A stretch of DNA of 55,000 bases from Mesostigma viride (lineage: Eukaryota > Streptophyta > Mesostigmatophyceae > Mesostigmatales > Mesostigmataceae): assembly GCA_009746045.1 (NCBI GenBank), contig RPFO01000276.1:992775-1047774 (forward strand), read 5' to 3'. The notes under the pieces were generated by a model. It saw nothing but the letters and a program-made list of their open reading frames with translations. It was not told the origin of the DNA and made no database searches. Shown piece after piece: positions 24,213 to 34,190 of the stretch. The stretch's first letter is position 1. Each line of letters opens with the position of its first letter. Position numbers and translations under genes: made by a program.

Positions 24213-24324
24213 ATGCCCTCTGCGTCGCAGCCAAACAGGCAAATCGGTAACCAGTGCCAGCGCTGCCAAGGGACCGGCAAACAAGGGAGCGGCGGCCGGT
24301 GGTGCGAAGAATGCCACCCATGCG
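24213..24324 (+). CDS. Candidate exon with DnaJ-like CxxCxGxG zinc motif
   Basis: An ATG at 24,213 opens a frame that reads through a CQRCQGTG motif and a following CEEC pair (about residues 15-35), ending at a good donor (GTGCGT at 24,325). CxxCxGxG followed by CxxC is the zinc-binding pattern of DnaJ-type fingers, which in plants and algae are often found in small plastid chaperone-like proteins without a J domain. An acceptor-like CAG at 24,228-24,230 means it could equally be an internal exon. I cannot find the partner exons with confidence; the (GTTT)n array follows within 300 bp. The match is by motif only. Confidence 0.35.
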
Positions 24325-24597
24325 GTGCGTGAGACGTGTGATTCAACGCTGTAATATATATCCATGGATGGCTGGAACGCCAGGGGTGGCTGTGCGTCGT
24401 GATGTCTTGGTTTCCCTGTTGTCCTGCGACACGATAGCCATTCGCATGGGTGAGCAGCCGTCACACGCGAGCCCGCCGGGCATCGCATGCAGTCGTGCCA
24501 TCCTCTCTAGTTTGTGTGCCGTGTCATGCGCACTCTATCCTGGTGTGTGTTACTTCCCTCGTCACAGGAAGCCCTTGTCGTCGATTGCCTGTTGTCT

Positions 24598-24868
24598 TCT
24601 TGTTTGTTTGTTTGTTTGTTTGTTTGTTTGTTTGTTTGTTTGTTTGTTTGTTTGTTTGTTTGTTTGTTTGTTTGTTTGTTTGTTTGTTTGTTTGTTTGTT
24701 TGTTTGTTTGTTTGTTTGTTTGTTTGTTTGTTTGTTTGTTTGTTTGTTTGTTTGTTTGTTTGTTTGTTTGTTTGTTTGTTTGTTTGTTTGTTTGTTTGTT
24801 TGTTTGTTTGTTTGTTTGTTTGTTTGTTTGTTTGTTTGTTTGTTTGTTTGTTTGTTTGTTTGTTTGTT
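24598..24868 (+). repeat. (GTTT)n microsatellite, about 270 bp
   Basis: About 67 nearly perfect GTTT units, degenerating into GTTG/TATGG variants up to about 24,945. All three plus frames are open (Cys-Leu-Phe-Val repeats), which explains the long ORFs here. It probably lies in an intron or between genes. Confidence 0.95.
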
Positions 24869-25058
24869 GGTATGGTTTGTTGTTATGGTTTGTTTGTATG
24901 GTTGTTTGTGTGAATGTTTGTGTGTTCGCTTGTTTGTGTTGTTGTCATCCTCCGAAGGACAACCGCTGCCACCTGTACAATGATGCCATGACGCGGTCCG
25001 TCAACTCCTCCCGTGCTCCTTATCCCCGCGCTTGGCCCTGCCTTCCTCTCCGCGGCAG

Positions 25059-25773
25059 GCCAAGCCCAAGACACCCGCCGCAACCACGAAAGCAGGCAAA
25101 AACGCCAAGGCGGCGGTTGCAGCGCCCAAAGGTGCCCGGTCGCCCGCCCCTGCTCGCCCCCCCACCGCCGCAACTGCTCAACGCGTGTTGGCGGGGACCG
25201 CGCGTGCGAGGGAGGCGGTCATTACCACCACGCGCGGGCTGGACGCGGCCATGGTGGTATCTGACGACGCGCCGACACAAGGTGTGGGCAGTCGCTTGCC
25301 TTGGTCCCTCTGGCCTACGGGGGGCATATATGGCGGCCGGCGACTCGTGGCGGAAGGGGCACCTCTGATGGTGGCGCCGCAGGGTGTGGAGGCATCACAA
25401 AGCGTGGTGGCGCAGGGAGCGCCAGGGGCTCCCTCTGTGGTTGTCAGGGACGGCACCGGCGAGGCGTGGCGTAGCAGTGCGGATGAGGGCAGCCCCCTCT
25501 TGCGGCTTTCGGTGAAGACTCACATGTCGAGCCCTGGTGCCCACCCGGGTGCCAGCACAAGTGGCGGCAACACCATCGTGACAGATGGCAGCCCACTTGC
25601 GTATGACACCGCCGTGACAGGCCTGCGGGCGCGCGTGGGGCAGGCGGTGGCGCGGCGGGTGGCTTCGGCGCACGCCCGGGCAGGGTCCCTGCGTGTGCGA
25701 GCCATCGACACCCTCCGGCGCGCCAAACGGGTCGCCGTGCGCAGCGTGGCGGTGGTGGCTGATGACCCTGCAG
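25059..25773 (+). CDS. Candidate exon of an unrecognised Ala-rich protein
   Basis: A 715-bp open stretch with strong GC-rich coding character, starting after an acceptor-like CGCGGCAG and ending at a donor-like CCTGCAG/GTGGGC. The first 30 residues are a Lys/Ala/Pro low-complexity segment (AKPKTPAATTKAGKNAKAAV). Later parts are Ala/Gly/Val/Arg-rich, and a basic stretch near the end (RVASAHARAGSLRVRAID) may be helical. The unspliced frame stops at 25,823. No domain is recognised. It could belong to the same gene as the CxxCxGxG exon upstream or the candidate exons downstream, but the phases do not join directly. Confidence 0.4.
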
Positions 25774-26010
25774 GTGGGCGGCATGACTCGCTTCCCGTCG
25801 GCGCTTCCCTGGCAGGGCCTTAGAGCTGGCATGAAACTGCCCCCACACACTCACCCTGCACGCCCCGCACACACACCCCGCATGGAATGGGCACACTGCG
25901 TTTGTGCTCTATTTGGGGACACAGTGGTTTGGAGCTCAGCCTTTTTTTCTTGTTAATTGAGGTTTACACGAGAGAAGTTGTCGAGATGAGGTTTTGCTTG
26001 CGCTCTGTGC

Positions 26011-26330
26011 CAGCGCCCGTCTTCCGTTTCATGTGTGGAGCAAGGAACAGGGAGGGGAAGTGCCAGTGCCCGTCTTCCGTTTCATGTGTGGAGCAAGGAA
26101 CAGGGAGGGGAAGTGCCAGTGCCCGTCTTCCGTTTCATGTGTGGAGCAAGGAACAGGGAGGGGAAGTGCCAGTGCCCGTCTTCCGTTTCATGTGTGGAGC
26201 AAGGAACAGGGAGGGGAAGTGCCAGTGCCCGTCTTCCGTTTCATGTGTGGAGCAAGGAACAGGGAGGGAAAGTGCCAGTGCCCGTCTTCCGTTTCATGTG
26301 TGGAGCAAGGAACAGGGGGGGAAAGAGGCC
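26011..26330 (+). repeat. 53-bp minisatellite, about 6 copies
   Basis: Tandem copies with a 53-bp period: CGTCTTCCGTTTCATG begins at 26,018, 26,071, 26,124 and so on. They are almost identical; the last two differ by G-to-A changes. Because 53 is not a multiple of 3, the three plus frames give the same peptide blocks in rotation, so the ORFs here are artefacts. Confidence 0.95.
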
Positions 26331-26604
26331 TTGGCCCCCACAAAAGGGCATGTGCGGGCGGGCGGTAATGGTAGTCGTGGTGGACTGTGAGCGGTGGTTT
26401 TGCCTGTGCACGGGGCACTGGCCTGCTGCTGCCCAGCTGGCCTGTGTGAGAGGAGACCGATGATGTACACGTGGCAGCCAGCCATATTGCAAGCATGCCA
26501 CGAGCCACCGCACATGCCTGCCCTGTCACGTCCCCCCCATCCGCCAGCCACCATCTGCAGTCCACCATCCACCATGCACCCCATGGTTTTGCGCGGCCAC
26601 CCGG

Positions 26605-26918
26605 TGTGTATTGCCCGCGGTATATATTGCCCGCGGTATATTGCCCGGTGTGTATTGCCCGCGGCATATTGCCCGGTGTATATTGCCCGCTGTATATGGC
26701 CTGGTGTATATGGCCTGGTGTATATTGCCCGGTGTATATTGCCCTGTGTATATGGCCCGCTGTTTATTGCCCGGTGTATATTGCCCTGTCTATATTGCCC
26801 GCTGTGTATTGCCCGCTGTATATTGCCCGCTGTATATTGTCCGGTGTATATTACCCTGTGTTTATTGCCCGGTGTATATTTTCCGGTGTATATTGCCCGG
26901 TGTAAATTTGTCCAGTGT
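26605..26918 (+). repeat. 14-bp minisatellite (TGTATATTGCCCGG)
   Basis: About 22 degenerate copies of a 14-bp unit alternating GCCCGCTGTATATT and GCCCGGTGTATATT. It is open in several frames on both strands. There is no sign of coding. Confidence 0.9.
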
Positions 26919-27392
26919 ATAGCAAGTCGCTTGGCCACGCGGTGGTGCTGCGTCAGGCAACCCGCTGTGGAGCGTTGGGTGGCGCAAGCCGCCACTGGTG
27001 TGGGTCACCAAGACCTCACTGAGGGAAACCATATTGAAGCATGAAGCCGATGTCATTGTGCAAATAGCTTCCTTGAGCACAATGTCCCGTTCCCATGTTC
27101 CCATGTGTGTCTGACACCCCCTTGAGCTTGGGGTGGGCGCTCCTGCGGTGTGTGCGCTCTCACAGCCCACTTCCCTTGCTGTGTTCTGGTTCTGCTGGAG
27201 GCTGGGAGACATCCCCCCCTCCCTGATGACGTTCTGCTCCCGCCATTCTATAGAAAGCGCCCCCGCTGACCTGACTAGTCGGCTGGCCCTGTGTTCTACC
27301 TTGGCCCGACCTTGTGCCCTCCCGGCCTTTGCCTTCCCTGCCGCCTGCCACCTGCCACCTGCCTCACAGGTGCAGCGCGGCGCGGGCTGGCC

Positions 27393-27517
27393 ATGGCCAG
27401 CAGCAGCCCGCTGTTACTTCTTCTGCTGGTGTTGTTCTTGTTGGCGGCACACTTCCGCAACATGGCAGGTGCGTACACGCCGCCGCGCAACAACACGCTG
27501 GTAGATGCAATAGCGAG
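27393..27517 (+). CDS. Candidate first exon with signal peptide or membrane anchor
   Basis: An ATG at 27,393 encodes MASSSPLLLLLLVLFLLAAH, a classic signal peptide or N-terminal anchor, then FRNMAGAYTPPRNNTLVDA. Two donors are possible: GTGCGT at 27,469 and GTAGGT at 27,518. The downstream candidate exons at 28,350 and 29,775 have comparable coding character, but I could not make a unique phase-consistent chain. If real, the product enters the secretory pathway. No family is recognised. Confidence 0.35.
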
Positions 27518-27733
27518 GTAGGTTCGCTAGAGGTGAGCCTGCCGGGGTGTGCGGCATGAGAGCCGTACGCTAGAGTGTGTGCGGAGCTGTATGAACCGTC
27601 GCGCACCGGGCAGGTAAAGCGCTAGCGTTAGGCCAAGTGCTGGTGGCTGCGCCGTAAGCGCGATAATGTTCAGACGCTGCACACATGGTGGAGCAGTGGG
27701 GGGCGTGGGGGCGTGGGGGGTGGGTGGGCATTG

Positions 27734-27897
<164 letters not shown>

Positions 27898-28349
27898 TCA
27901 AAGGCTCCAGGCTGCAGCAAGGTCCAAGCATGCCTTCCCCTTGTGCCCGTGCCCTCCCCATTGTGCGCACTTGGAGGCGCCATGCCCATTTCGGGCGGTT
28001 GCAGGCAGGTCCATGCAGGCCGGCCGGCCGGCAGGTCGTGCTTGCAACCAGTGGGTGGGTGTGCCAGCAAGGTGCAGGGCATGTTTCTGCGAACACTGCG
28101 CCTGATGAGCATAGCCCCTGACACATGGCACCGTTTGTCGTAGTATCTAGGATGCATGCTGGCTCCCCTCCTATCGCATCATCGCGTGGTTACCGGCAGT
28201 CGGGCCTGCCACCTGCGCTGCGCCTGGCCATGCACGTCACTAGGCCATCTGCGCCCAACCACGGGATCATCATGGTGCTGGCGCTGCGTTGCCCGTGGGT
28301 GTATGTGCAGGGAGCCGGCTGGGGGGTGCCCGCCCCTCGTTGCAGCAGC

Positions 28350-28439
28350 TGTTCTACCGCCGCCCCTCCTCATCCTGGTCACCTGGTGGCGGCGGCGACG
28401 TGGCGAGCGCCGTGCCCCCCATCACGCCCGGTGCGACGG
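28350..28439 (+). CDS. Candidate internal exon, unrecognised protein
   Basis: A short GC-rich open stretch between an acceptor-like CGTTGCAG and a donor-like CCCG/GTGCGA, reading QLFYRRPSSSWSPGGGGDV and continuing ASAVPPITPG. It lies between the signal-peptide-like exon at 27,393 and the long exon at 29,775, and could be part of the same gene. Evidence is limited to splice-like borders and an open frame. Another open stretch (28,200-28,310) reading LPPALRLAMHVTRPSAPN may be a further exon. Confidence 0.25.
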
Positions 28440-29012
28440 TGCGTGCTGGCAGGCGCGTGACTTGTGCTCGGCTTGTGCGCGGGTGGCCACTGGCCTACTT
28501 GCGGGAAAGGCCGAGTTGAGGGGGGTGCTGGGGGGTGCTTGGGGCTGCTGTGGTAAAGTGGTAAAGGCTGTACCCGCGGGAGTTCCGGGAAACGGCCGCA
28601 GGTGCAGGCCACAAGCCTTTGAAGATGCCAGTGGCTGTGTCTCCTGTCTAGTATGGAGGCCTGACAGGAGGAGGCTACTCATGAGGAGAGCGAGGCAGTA
28701 CGTTGATGAGCGCGGCTGGCCCCAGGTGTTATGGCGGCATTCGTTGCTGGCACCTGTGGGTCATGCCGCCTTCGTCCTCCCATCACTGTCCGATACCCTG
28801 CACCCACGTGTTGATGCGCCACGCCTTGGATGTAGCCACTGCTGCCAGGTGATGGTTGGGATTGCTGCCATGGGTGTAGACATGTGTGATTGCCATGACC
28901 AGGAAGAGTATGCTTGCGACGGTGGTGGGGTGCAAGATGCTTGCGACGGTGGTGGGGTGCAAGGATAGTCACACCTTGGAGCACGCATGGGAGCACAGGA
29001 TACACGTGGTTG

Positions 29013-29015
<3 letters not shown>

Positions 29016-29090
<75 letters not shown>

Positions 29091-29456
29091 CGCGCGCGCT
29101 CTCTCGCTCTCGCTCTCGCTCTCGCTCTCGCTCTCGCTCTCGCTCTCGCTCTCGCTCTCGCTCTCGCTCTCGCTCTCGCTCTCGCTCTCGCTCTCGCTCT
29201 CGCTCTCGCTCTCGCTCTCGCTCTCGCTCTCGCTCTCGCTCTCGCTCTCGCTCTCGCTCTCGCTCTCGCTCTCGCTCTCGCTCTCGCTCTCGCTCTCGCT
29301 CTCGCTCTCGCTCTCGCTCTCGCTCTCGCTCTCGCTCTCGCTCTCGCTCTCTCTCTCGCTCTCGCTCTCGCTCTCGCTCTCGCTCTCGCTCTCGCTCTCG
29401 CTCTCGCTCTCGCTCTCGCTCTCGCTCTCGCTCTCGCTCTCGCTCTCGCTCTCGAT
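29016..29456 (+). repeat. Compound (CT)n-(CG)n-(CTCTCG)n microsatellite
   Basis: About 28 CT units, then about 13 alternating CG units (29,073-29,098), then about 59 CTCTCG units with one interruption near 29,347. Frames encode Ser-Leu, Ala-Leu and Arg-Ser on + and Arg-Glu on -. The CG block is a Z-DNA-prone sequence and the CT block a potential triplex former. Confidence 0.95.
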
Positions 29457-29774
29457 TAGGGCACGATAAAAAAATACAACTTGCGCTGCTGTTTAGGTGA
29501 AAGACCTGTCCAATTTCGATCGCCAGGCATGCCACCACATCAAGAGAGCTCCATGCATTGGCCATCCACCGGTGTTGGGGTGACGAAAGCATGACCTTGT
29601 TGCTGCTCGAGGTGGCTGTCTCGAGCCTACCCATGCTTCTTAGCCTGGCCTGACCCTATGGCGATCCTTGATGAAAGTTGTGCTTGATGTCTGAACCATC
29701 ACAAGTCGTTTGATGCAACTGTTTGGCATCGCCTCCCTGTCGCGCCCAACCCCCTTGACTTCCATGGCCTGCAG

Positions 29775-31574
29775 GCGGACGCTGCAACGGGGTCAAGGGG
29801 GGAGGCCCTGCGGCGCTTGGCGGCGGCCGGCACACAAGGGACGGCGGCACGCGCCCCCGCTTCCTTTTTGCAGCAGCAGATCGCAATCGCCCAAGGCAAG
29901 CCCCCCGCCTTGCCCCACGCGCTCGGCGGCGCCACCGTGGAGGTGCGGGGGCTGGTCACGCGGGTGACGCCGCTGGAGCCGGGGGGTGCGAGCAGGGCGC
30001 CGCAGGCAAGGGCGGGGGATGCTGCTGTGCCCCCTGGCCCCTCGGCGGGTGGCGGCGCGCTCGGTCCGGTGATGGACCGCATGATGGCGCGCGTGTTTGG
30101 GCCGAGCGCAGCCAACGCTTCCTCTGCCACCTCAGCACCGGCCGTGTCCTTGCCCCTGTGGGGCAGCACCAGCGGCGGCGACTTGTTGGCAGACCCGCCG
30201 GTGGCCTCGGTGGGGGACCGCAGCAACGAGGTGGGCCGCGGGGACACAACAGGGGCCACAGGGCTGGCCGCGGCACCCGACCCCTTCGCGTCTAGTGTGC
30301 AGGCAGGCAGGGACGTCACCTGGGTACCGGGTGCCACAGGGGTGGTCCCTGTGCCGGCGTCGCCTGGGGAAAGACTGCGGAGTCAGATGAGCCCTTTGGC
30401 TGCCGACGCAGAGGATGCCGGCGGCGATGGCAGGGAAGCATGGCTTGATTGCGGGAGCACGGGAGAGCCCTCACTTCCGGAATGGGGCAAACCTGAGGCA
30501 CCTGCTGGTCTTGGTAGGCCGGGGGGGATCGCCCTTAGGGCACCGGGCCGTGTATCGGTGGGCACGGATGCCAGCAGCCGTGTTGCGGCCGGTTCGCAGG
30601 ACGGCCCCACTGTTAGCAAATCGTCTGGTGTTGGCGGCAATGGCCGAGTGGGTGGAGCCGTGGAGCTGTCCCCTTCTTTGCTGGAGCGTGCATTGGCGAT
30701 GATGGCAGAGAGAGATGCGCAGGCAGCGGGGAGCAACACACCGAGCACCCAGCCAGAGGACCTGCCCTCTGGGGCCACCAGCGGCGAGGAGGGAGGCGCA
30801 GCAACACGCGTGGATGTGCCAGGTGGCGCGTCGGCGTCGCATGCGGAGCGAGAGCGGTTGATGGAGATGGCTCGACGCGAGAAGGAGCGACAACGGCTAC
30901 GAGTTCTTGAGTGGGAAAGGGAGAGGGAGAGGGAGCGCTTCTGGGCGGCACAGCCGACACAGCGCAGGGACCCGCCAGGGGGGCCAGCAAAGCCCGGGCC
31001 TGTCTCACCTGGCCCTGGGGGCTCCCCCCTTATGCCCTTGGAGCGTGGCAACGTGGGCACCAGCAGCAACGTGAAACCTCCTGTTGACAAGGCGGGGGGC
31101 CAGGGTCGCGGGTCTTCACCGTCGCCATCACCGCGGCTTATCCCCAGGGCGGCGGAGCCTTCATCGCCTGGCATCGTTCGGGTGCCTCCCAACGAGCCAG
31201 GGAGCGTGTACACCTCAGGGGGTGCCGGCGACGAGCAGGGTGGCGGGCCGGTTATCTTCCCCGCCCGCCTGGAGGAGCGGCGTGAGCAGGAGCGCATCTT
31301 GCGCAAGCGGCAGGAGGACCTGGCAGAGGCGTACCGCAAGCGGAGAGAGGAGGGGCAGCGGGGGGGGGGGGACGCCCCCAGGTTGAGGCCTCTCCTCGAG
31401 GCGAGCAAGTCAACTGCCCATGGCAGCGGCAAGCTTCAAGGCGCAGCCCTTCGGTGGCATTGGCGCCGGCACATTGTGGCCTGTCCCAGGAGTAACAAGG
31501 GATTTGGGTGCCCCTGGTTGAGAGGAGTCCAGGTGGCCTTGGCTGATGGACGATGGATATGCCCGGCGTGGTGA
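29775..31574 (+). CDS. Long candidate exon, unrecognised Gly/Ala/Pro-rich protein with charged C-terminus
   Basis: Open from an acceptor-like GCCTGCAG (exon starts at 29,775) for about 600 codons. The composition suggests disorder (Gly, Ala, Ser, Pro). Near residues 345-385 there is a charged helical stretch, ERERLMEMARREKERQRLRV, and near 510-545 another, LEERREQERILRKRQEDLAE, each a likely coiled coil. Coding character fades after about 31,380, so the last 65 codons may be intron or 3' flank; a possible donor (CCCCCAG/GTTGAG) lies at 31,381. There is no ATG at the start, so it is an internal or last exon. Function unknown. The signal-peptide-like exon at 27,393 is the nearest possible start. 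Confidence 0.5.
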   Translation, partial: ADAATGSRGEALRRLAAAGTQGTAARAPASFLQQQIAIAQGKPPALPHALGGATVEVRGLVTRVTPLEPGGASRAPQARAGDAAVPPGPSAGGGALGPVMDRMMARVFGPSAANASSATSAPAVSLPLWGSTSGGDLLADPPVASVGDRSNEVGRGDTTGATGLAAAPDPFASSVQAGRDVTWVPGATGVVPVPASPGERLRSQMSPLAADAEDAGGDGREAWLDCGSTGEPSLPEWGKPEAPAGLGRPGGIALRAPGRVSVGTDASSRVAAGSQDGPTVSKSSGVGGNGRVGGAVELSPSLLERALAMMAERDAQAAGSNTPSTQPEDLPSGATSGEEGGAATRVDVPGGASASHAERERLMEMARREKERQRLRVLEWERERERERFWAAQPTQRRDPPGGPAKPGPVSPGPGGSPLMPLERGNVGTSSNVKPPVDKAGGQGRGSSPSPSPRLIPRAAEPSSPGIVRVPPNEPGSVYTSGGAGDEQGGGPVIFPARLEERREQERILRKRQEDLAEAYRKRREEGQRGGGDAPRLRPLLEASKSTAHGSGKLQGAALRWHWRRHIVACPRSNKGFGCPWLRGVQVALADGRWICPAW

Positions 31575-32290
31575 AGATGGTGGCCTGCGCAAATATTTGT
31601 TGAGCAATGCAGTGTGCATTGGCAGGCAGCACATGTCGCGACCATCATGTGGGGCGCGCATGTCCCACGAGACCACATGGGACCAAGTCCTGCGTTGTGT
31701 ACCTGTGTTGCTCATGTGACGTTCATGTGCTGGCAGCAAGTGTTATTGACGACTGCGTACTCTGGCAGGGTGGTGTGGACACGAACCTTGATGCTCACTT
31801 ACCAGCGTACGCAATTTTCAGAAGTTCTGGCGCCGCCCTGTGTACGACTTCGCCCTGGGCTAGGCTGGGGAGTGAGCACTTGGGTTTTCAGTACTGCGGA
31901 TCGCAGTAGGTGAGTGGATGGTAGCAAAGAGTTAAGTGTTTGTCATGTTACTGATGCGAGTAAACATAACCAATGGCTAAACCTGATGGCCGATTATCAG
32001 CAGTCCTGAATGGGTGCACCGCTGGCCGAAGAAAGTGTTGAAGTGTTGGCAGTGGGTATCATGGTTGTTTACATGCACAACTGCTGCGATATTGATGCGT
32101 TACCATCAAGATTATTTATTTTATTGAAAATATCAATGAAACAACAGGCTGTAAAAGCTACAACAGACTTTTGCAGCTGATATCTTCCAGAACCGCACAA
32201 CCACACGCAAAAGACAACTCCATCTCTATAACGATCGAGCCCGTCGACCAATTGTTCGGTAGTACATAGGTGGGTATCTTGGCCGGAGTA
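31575..32290. other. No gene recognised
   Basis: Transition from GC-rich genic DNA to A/T-richer repeat DNA. Only short motif-free ORFs are present. Possible 3' flank of the preceding gene; TGTAA occurs in reverse at 32,151. Confidence 0.4.
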
Positions 32291-32293
32291 AAT

Positions 32294-32526
32294 ATATTAT
32301 TAAAGCTCACGTCGGAGGATACTAAGTTGGCGATGCCATGGTATCCGGAGACGTCCGTCCTATAGTCAGCAAAATTGGTGCGAGAGGTCCCCAGTTCGAT
32401 TCCGGTCGGATTCATTTGCAGATCGCGTTTTCCGCGTTTTCCGCGGCCTGGCACTGAACGCAAAGGTTTTCACCTTTGCGGAGTGTCTGATCAGAATATT
32501 ATTAAAGCTCACGTCGGAGGATACTA
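32294..32526 (+). mobile_element. Short insert flanked by 31-bp direct repeats; SINE-like candidate
   Basis: A direct repeat (ATATTATTAAAGCTCACGTC, continuing GGAGGATACTA) occurs at 32,294-32,324 and 32,496-32,526. The roughly 170 bp between carries AGTTCGATTCC at 32,390-32,400, close to the tRNA B-box consensus, with a poor A-box-like TAGTCAGC 30 bp upstream. A 9-bp hairpin (32,459-32,480; CGCAAAGGT, TTTC loop, ACCTTTGCG) follows. The T-stem is only partly paired, so this is not a functional tRNA. A tRNA-derived SINE with a long target duplication is one reading; a simple segmental duplication is another. Confidence 0.35.
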
Positions 32527-32589
32527 GTTGCAATTACCTCGATCTTAACATTACCCATAACAAGAAGGGTTGGCATACGGCTATCTATG

Positions 32590-33120
32590 ATAAGCGCAAG
32601 GATCCAAAATATCAGCAAAGTCCTTTTATCAATTCGCTACCCCGATATTCACAGTCTCCTTTCCCACACAGCAAAATATGGTGTTGTTCTTAGTCAGTTG
32701 CATCGTTTTTTCCGTCTTTGTTCTTATCGTGTCTATTTCATCACGACTCTTGTTGAACTCTTGCATCGTTTGTTGGTCAAAGGCTATGACCGAGACACTA
32801 TGCTCCGTCAAGTCCGGTGTTTTTTGCAACGTCACCTATGTACATCTGTTCGGTGCTGCCCCTTGGCACAAGCTCTACAAACAGGTCGTGGACCGGCTGG
32901 ATCGCGTAGTATCTCCGCACATCTTCAGGAACACTGTGATGCTAGATCTCCTTTGCGGACGTTCCGAGCTTGGCACTGGATTCGTTGTCCACATCGTCGC
33001 GTCGCTGCAGCAACACGATGTTTTCTGGCATACGCGGGCTTTTGGTTCCCGCCGCACATTTGGAAGTGCTGTCCTCCGGATTTTTGCCTTTGCACCGTGT
33101 GCAGTTCTTGGACGTTTGGA
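32590..33120 (-). pseudogene. Minus-strand decayed coding sequence, unrecognised
   Basis: The minus strand reads as diverse, non-repetitive protein with only a few breaks: a block around 33,000-33,060 (MPENIVLLQRRDDVDNESSA), then HHSVPEDVRRYYAIQPVHDL after a stop, then VPRGSTEQMYIGDVAKNTGL before a second stop. A shifted frame covers 32,629-32,835 (TEHSVSVIAFDQQTMQEFNK and onwards). The amino-acid mix looks more like real protein than the satellite ORFs, and base composition is lower in GC than the host exons. I do not recognise the family; a dead transposon or captured gene is possible. The plus-strand ORF of 184 codons over the same region looks like its shadow. Confidence 0.35.
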
Positions 33121-33580
33121 ATCATGGCATGGCTAACGTAATGACTGACTAGCTAGCTAGACCTTTTCAGTGGTTTTCCATTTGCGGGTATTTCCTCGTA
33201 GATGGTGGGAGATCGCAGCAATGGTGCTCACCATGCACTAGACACTCCCGGCCAGTTAGGCTCAAAACACACGCCCTGATCAAGCAAGCTGTTTCCGGCC
33301 CCACCGTCTAGGTCATCTAGTCGCTCTACACGTAAGCCAGCCATAATTTCAATGCACAAGGCTACACATTTCCATCTCCATTCATATTCATCATCCTGAG
33401 TCCTCGAAAACGCGGACAAGATAACGGCAGGCTCGAGCTACCATATGGTCCGGATTCTCCCGATTTCTGGCCTGCGCTGGTTGTCTCCTTGATATTATTA
33501 AATTATCAAATGAATATATTATTAAATTTTTTATTACTTACATCAGAGTTATAAGGCACCCAATAATTCAACAAAACCAA
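33121..33580. other. A/T-rich intergenic sequence
   Basis: No ORF, motif or repeat family recognised apart from short ATTAAATT runs near 33,490-33,530. Confidence 0.5.
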
Positions 33581-34190
33581 AGCCAACGCCGTGATCGCTT
33601 CAAACTGCTGGGGATCGACGAGCATGGCAGCTCCCCAACACCGCCGACGATGTGGACATCCGCATCGGCCGGCCTGGCCTGAGCTAGGCTTCGTTTGCTC
33701 AACCCCTGTACTGCCACTCGAAGGACCTGGGCGAGCACCGCGCAAGCGAGTGCTCTTCAAGGTCCTGCCGGTCCTTACAGTGCTCACCTGTGGCGCTAAG
33801 GAATGGACGCTCACGGACACGCTGGCCACACGGCTGACTGCAGCATGCACGGTTACCAGGATGCTCCGACAGGCCCGGCCTGAACGTAGGGTTTTCCACA
33901 CATAGGTCTTTAGGGTCTTGGTATCAGGGTATGCCTCGCATTTCGGACGAGATAGGGCAGCATAGGATAGCATTCGTAGGACATCTTGCTCGCACCAGTC
34001 AGGTATAGACACCGACCTCGCGGTCTGGCCCGCCGGCCCCCAGCGCTCGGCTTGGCCAACCAGGGCGGCATATCCTGACCTGGCCTGGCCCCAAGGGCAT
34101 AATTTCATAGAAAGATGGGTAAACCTGCCATGAACTATTCACAGCAGTTGCTGGCCGACCTAGTGGCCCCAGCCCAGTTTGAACACCGCA
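33581..34190 (+). pseudogene. LINE reverse transcriptase C-terminal remnant
   Basis: Reads FKVLPVLTVLTCGAKEWTLT (near 33,758-33,820), matching the FKVLVLPVLTYGAETWTLT block of the better-preserved copy at 37,658-38,905 (-). It then reads GMPRISDEIGQHRIAFVGHL (about 33,930-33,990), matching the GMPYITS/VGHLARTNQ block. Next comes the GQPGRHILTWPGP segment and AMNYSQQLLADLV (near 34,130), equivalent to the TFKEQLVEDM region. Stops and frame changes separate the blocks. This is the thumb/C-terminal part of an L1-like ORF2; the catalytic domain is absent. Confidence 0.7.

Noticed and set aside
24254-25368. ORFs full of Cys-Leu-Phe-Val
   Set aside because: Translation of (GTTT)n. Only the CxxCxGxG exon and the 25,059-25,773 stretch outside the array look worth keeping.
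26011-26330. CRISPR-like array (regular 53-bp repeats)
   Set aside because: The repeats are contiguous with no unique spacers, and the genome is eukaryotic.
29817-29820. Start codon for the long exon at 29,817
   Set aside because: The codon is TTG; the frame is open upstream to an acceptor-like CAG at 29,772-29,774, so an internal exon start is more likely.
32355-32410. tRNA gene
   Set aside because: Only a B-box-like motif is present. The T-stem is imperfect, and no acceptor, D or anticodon arms can be folded.
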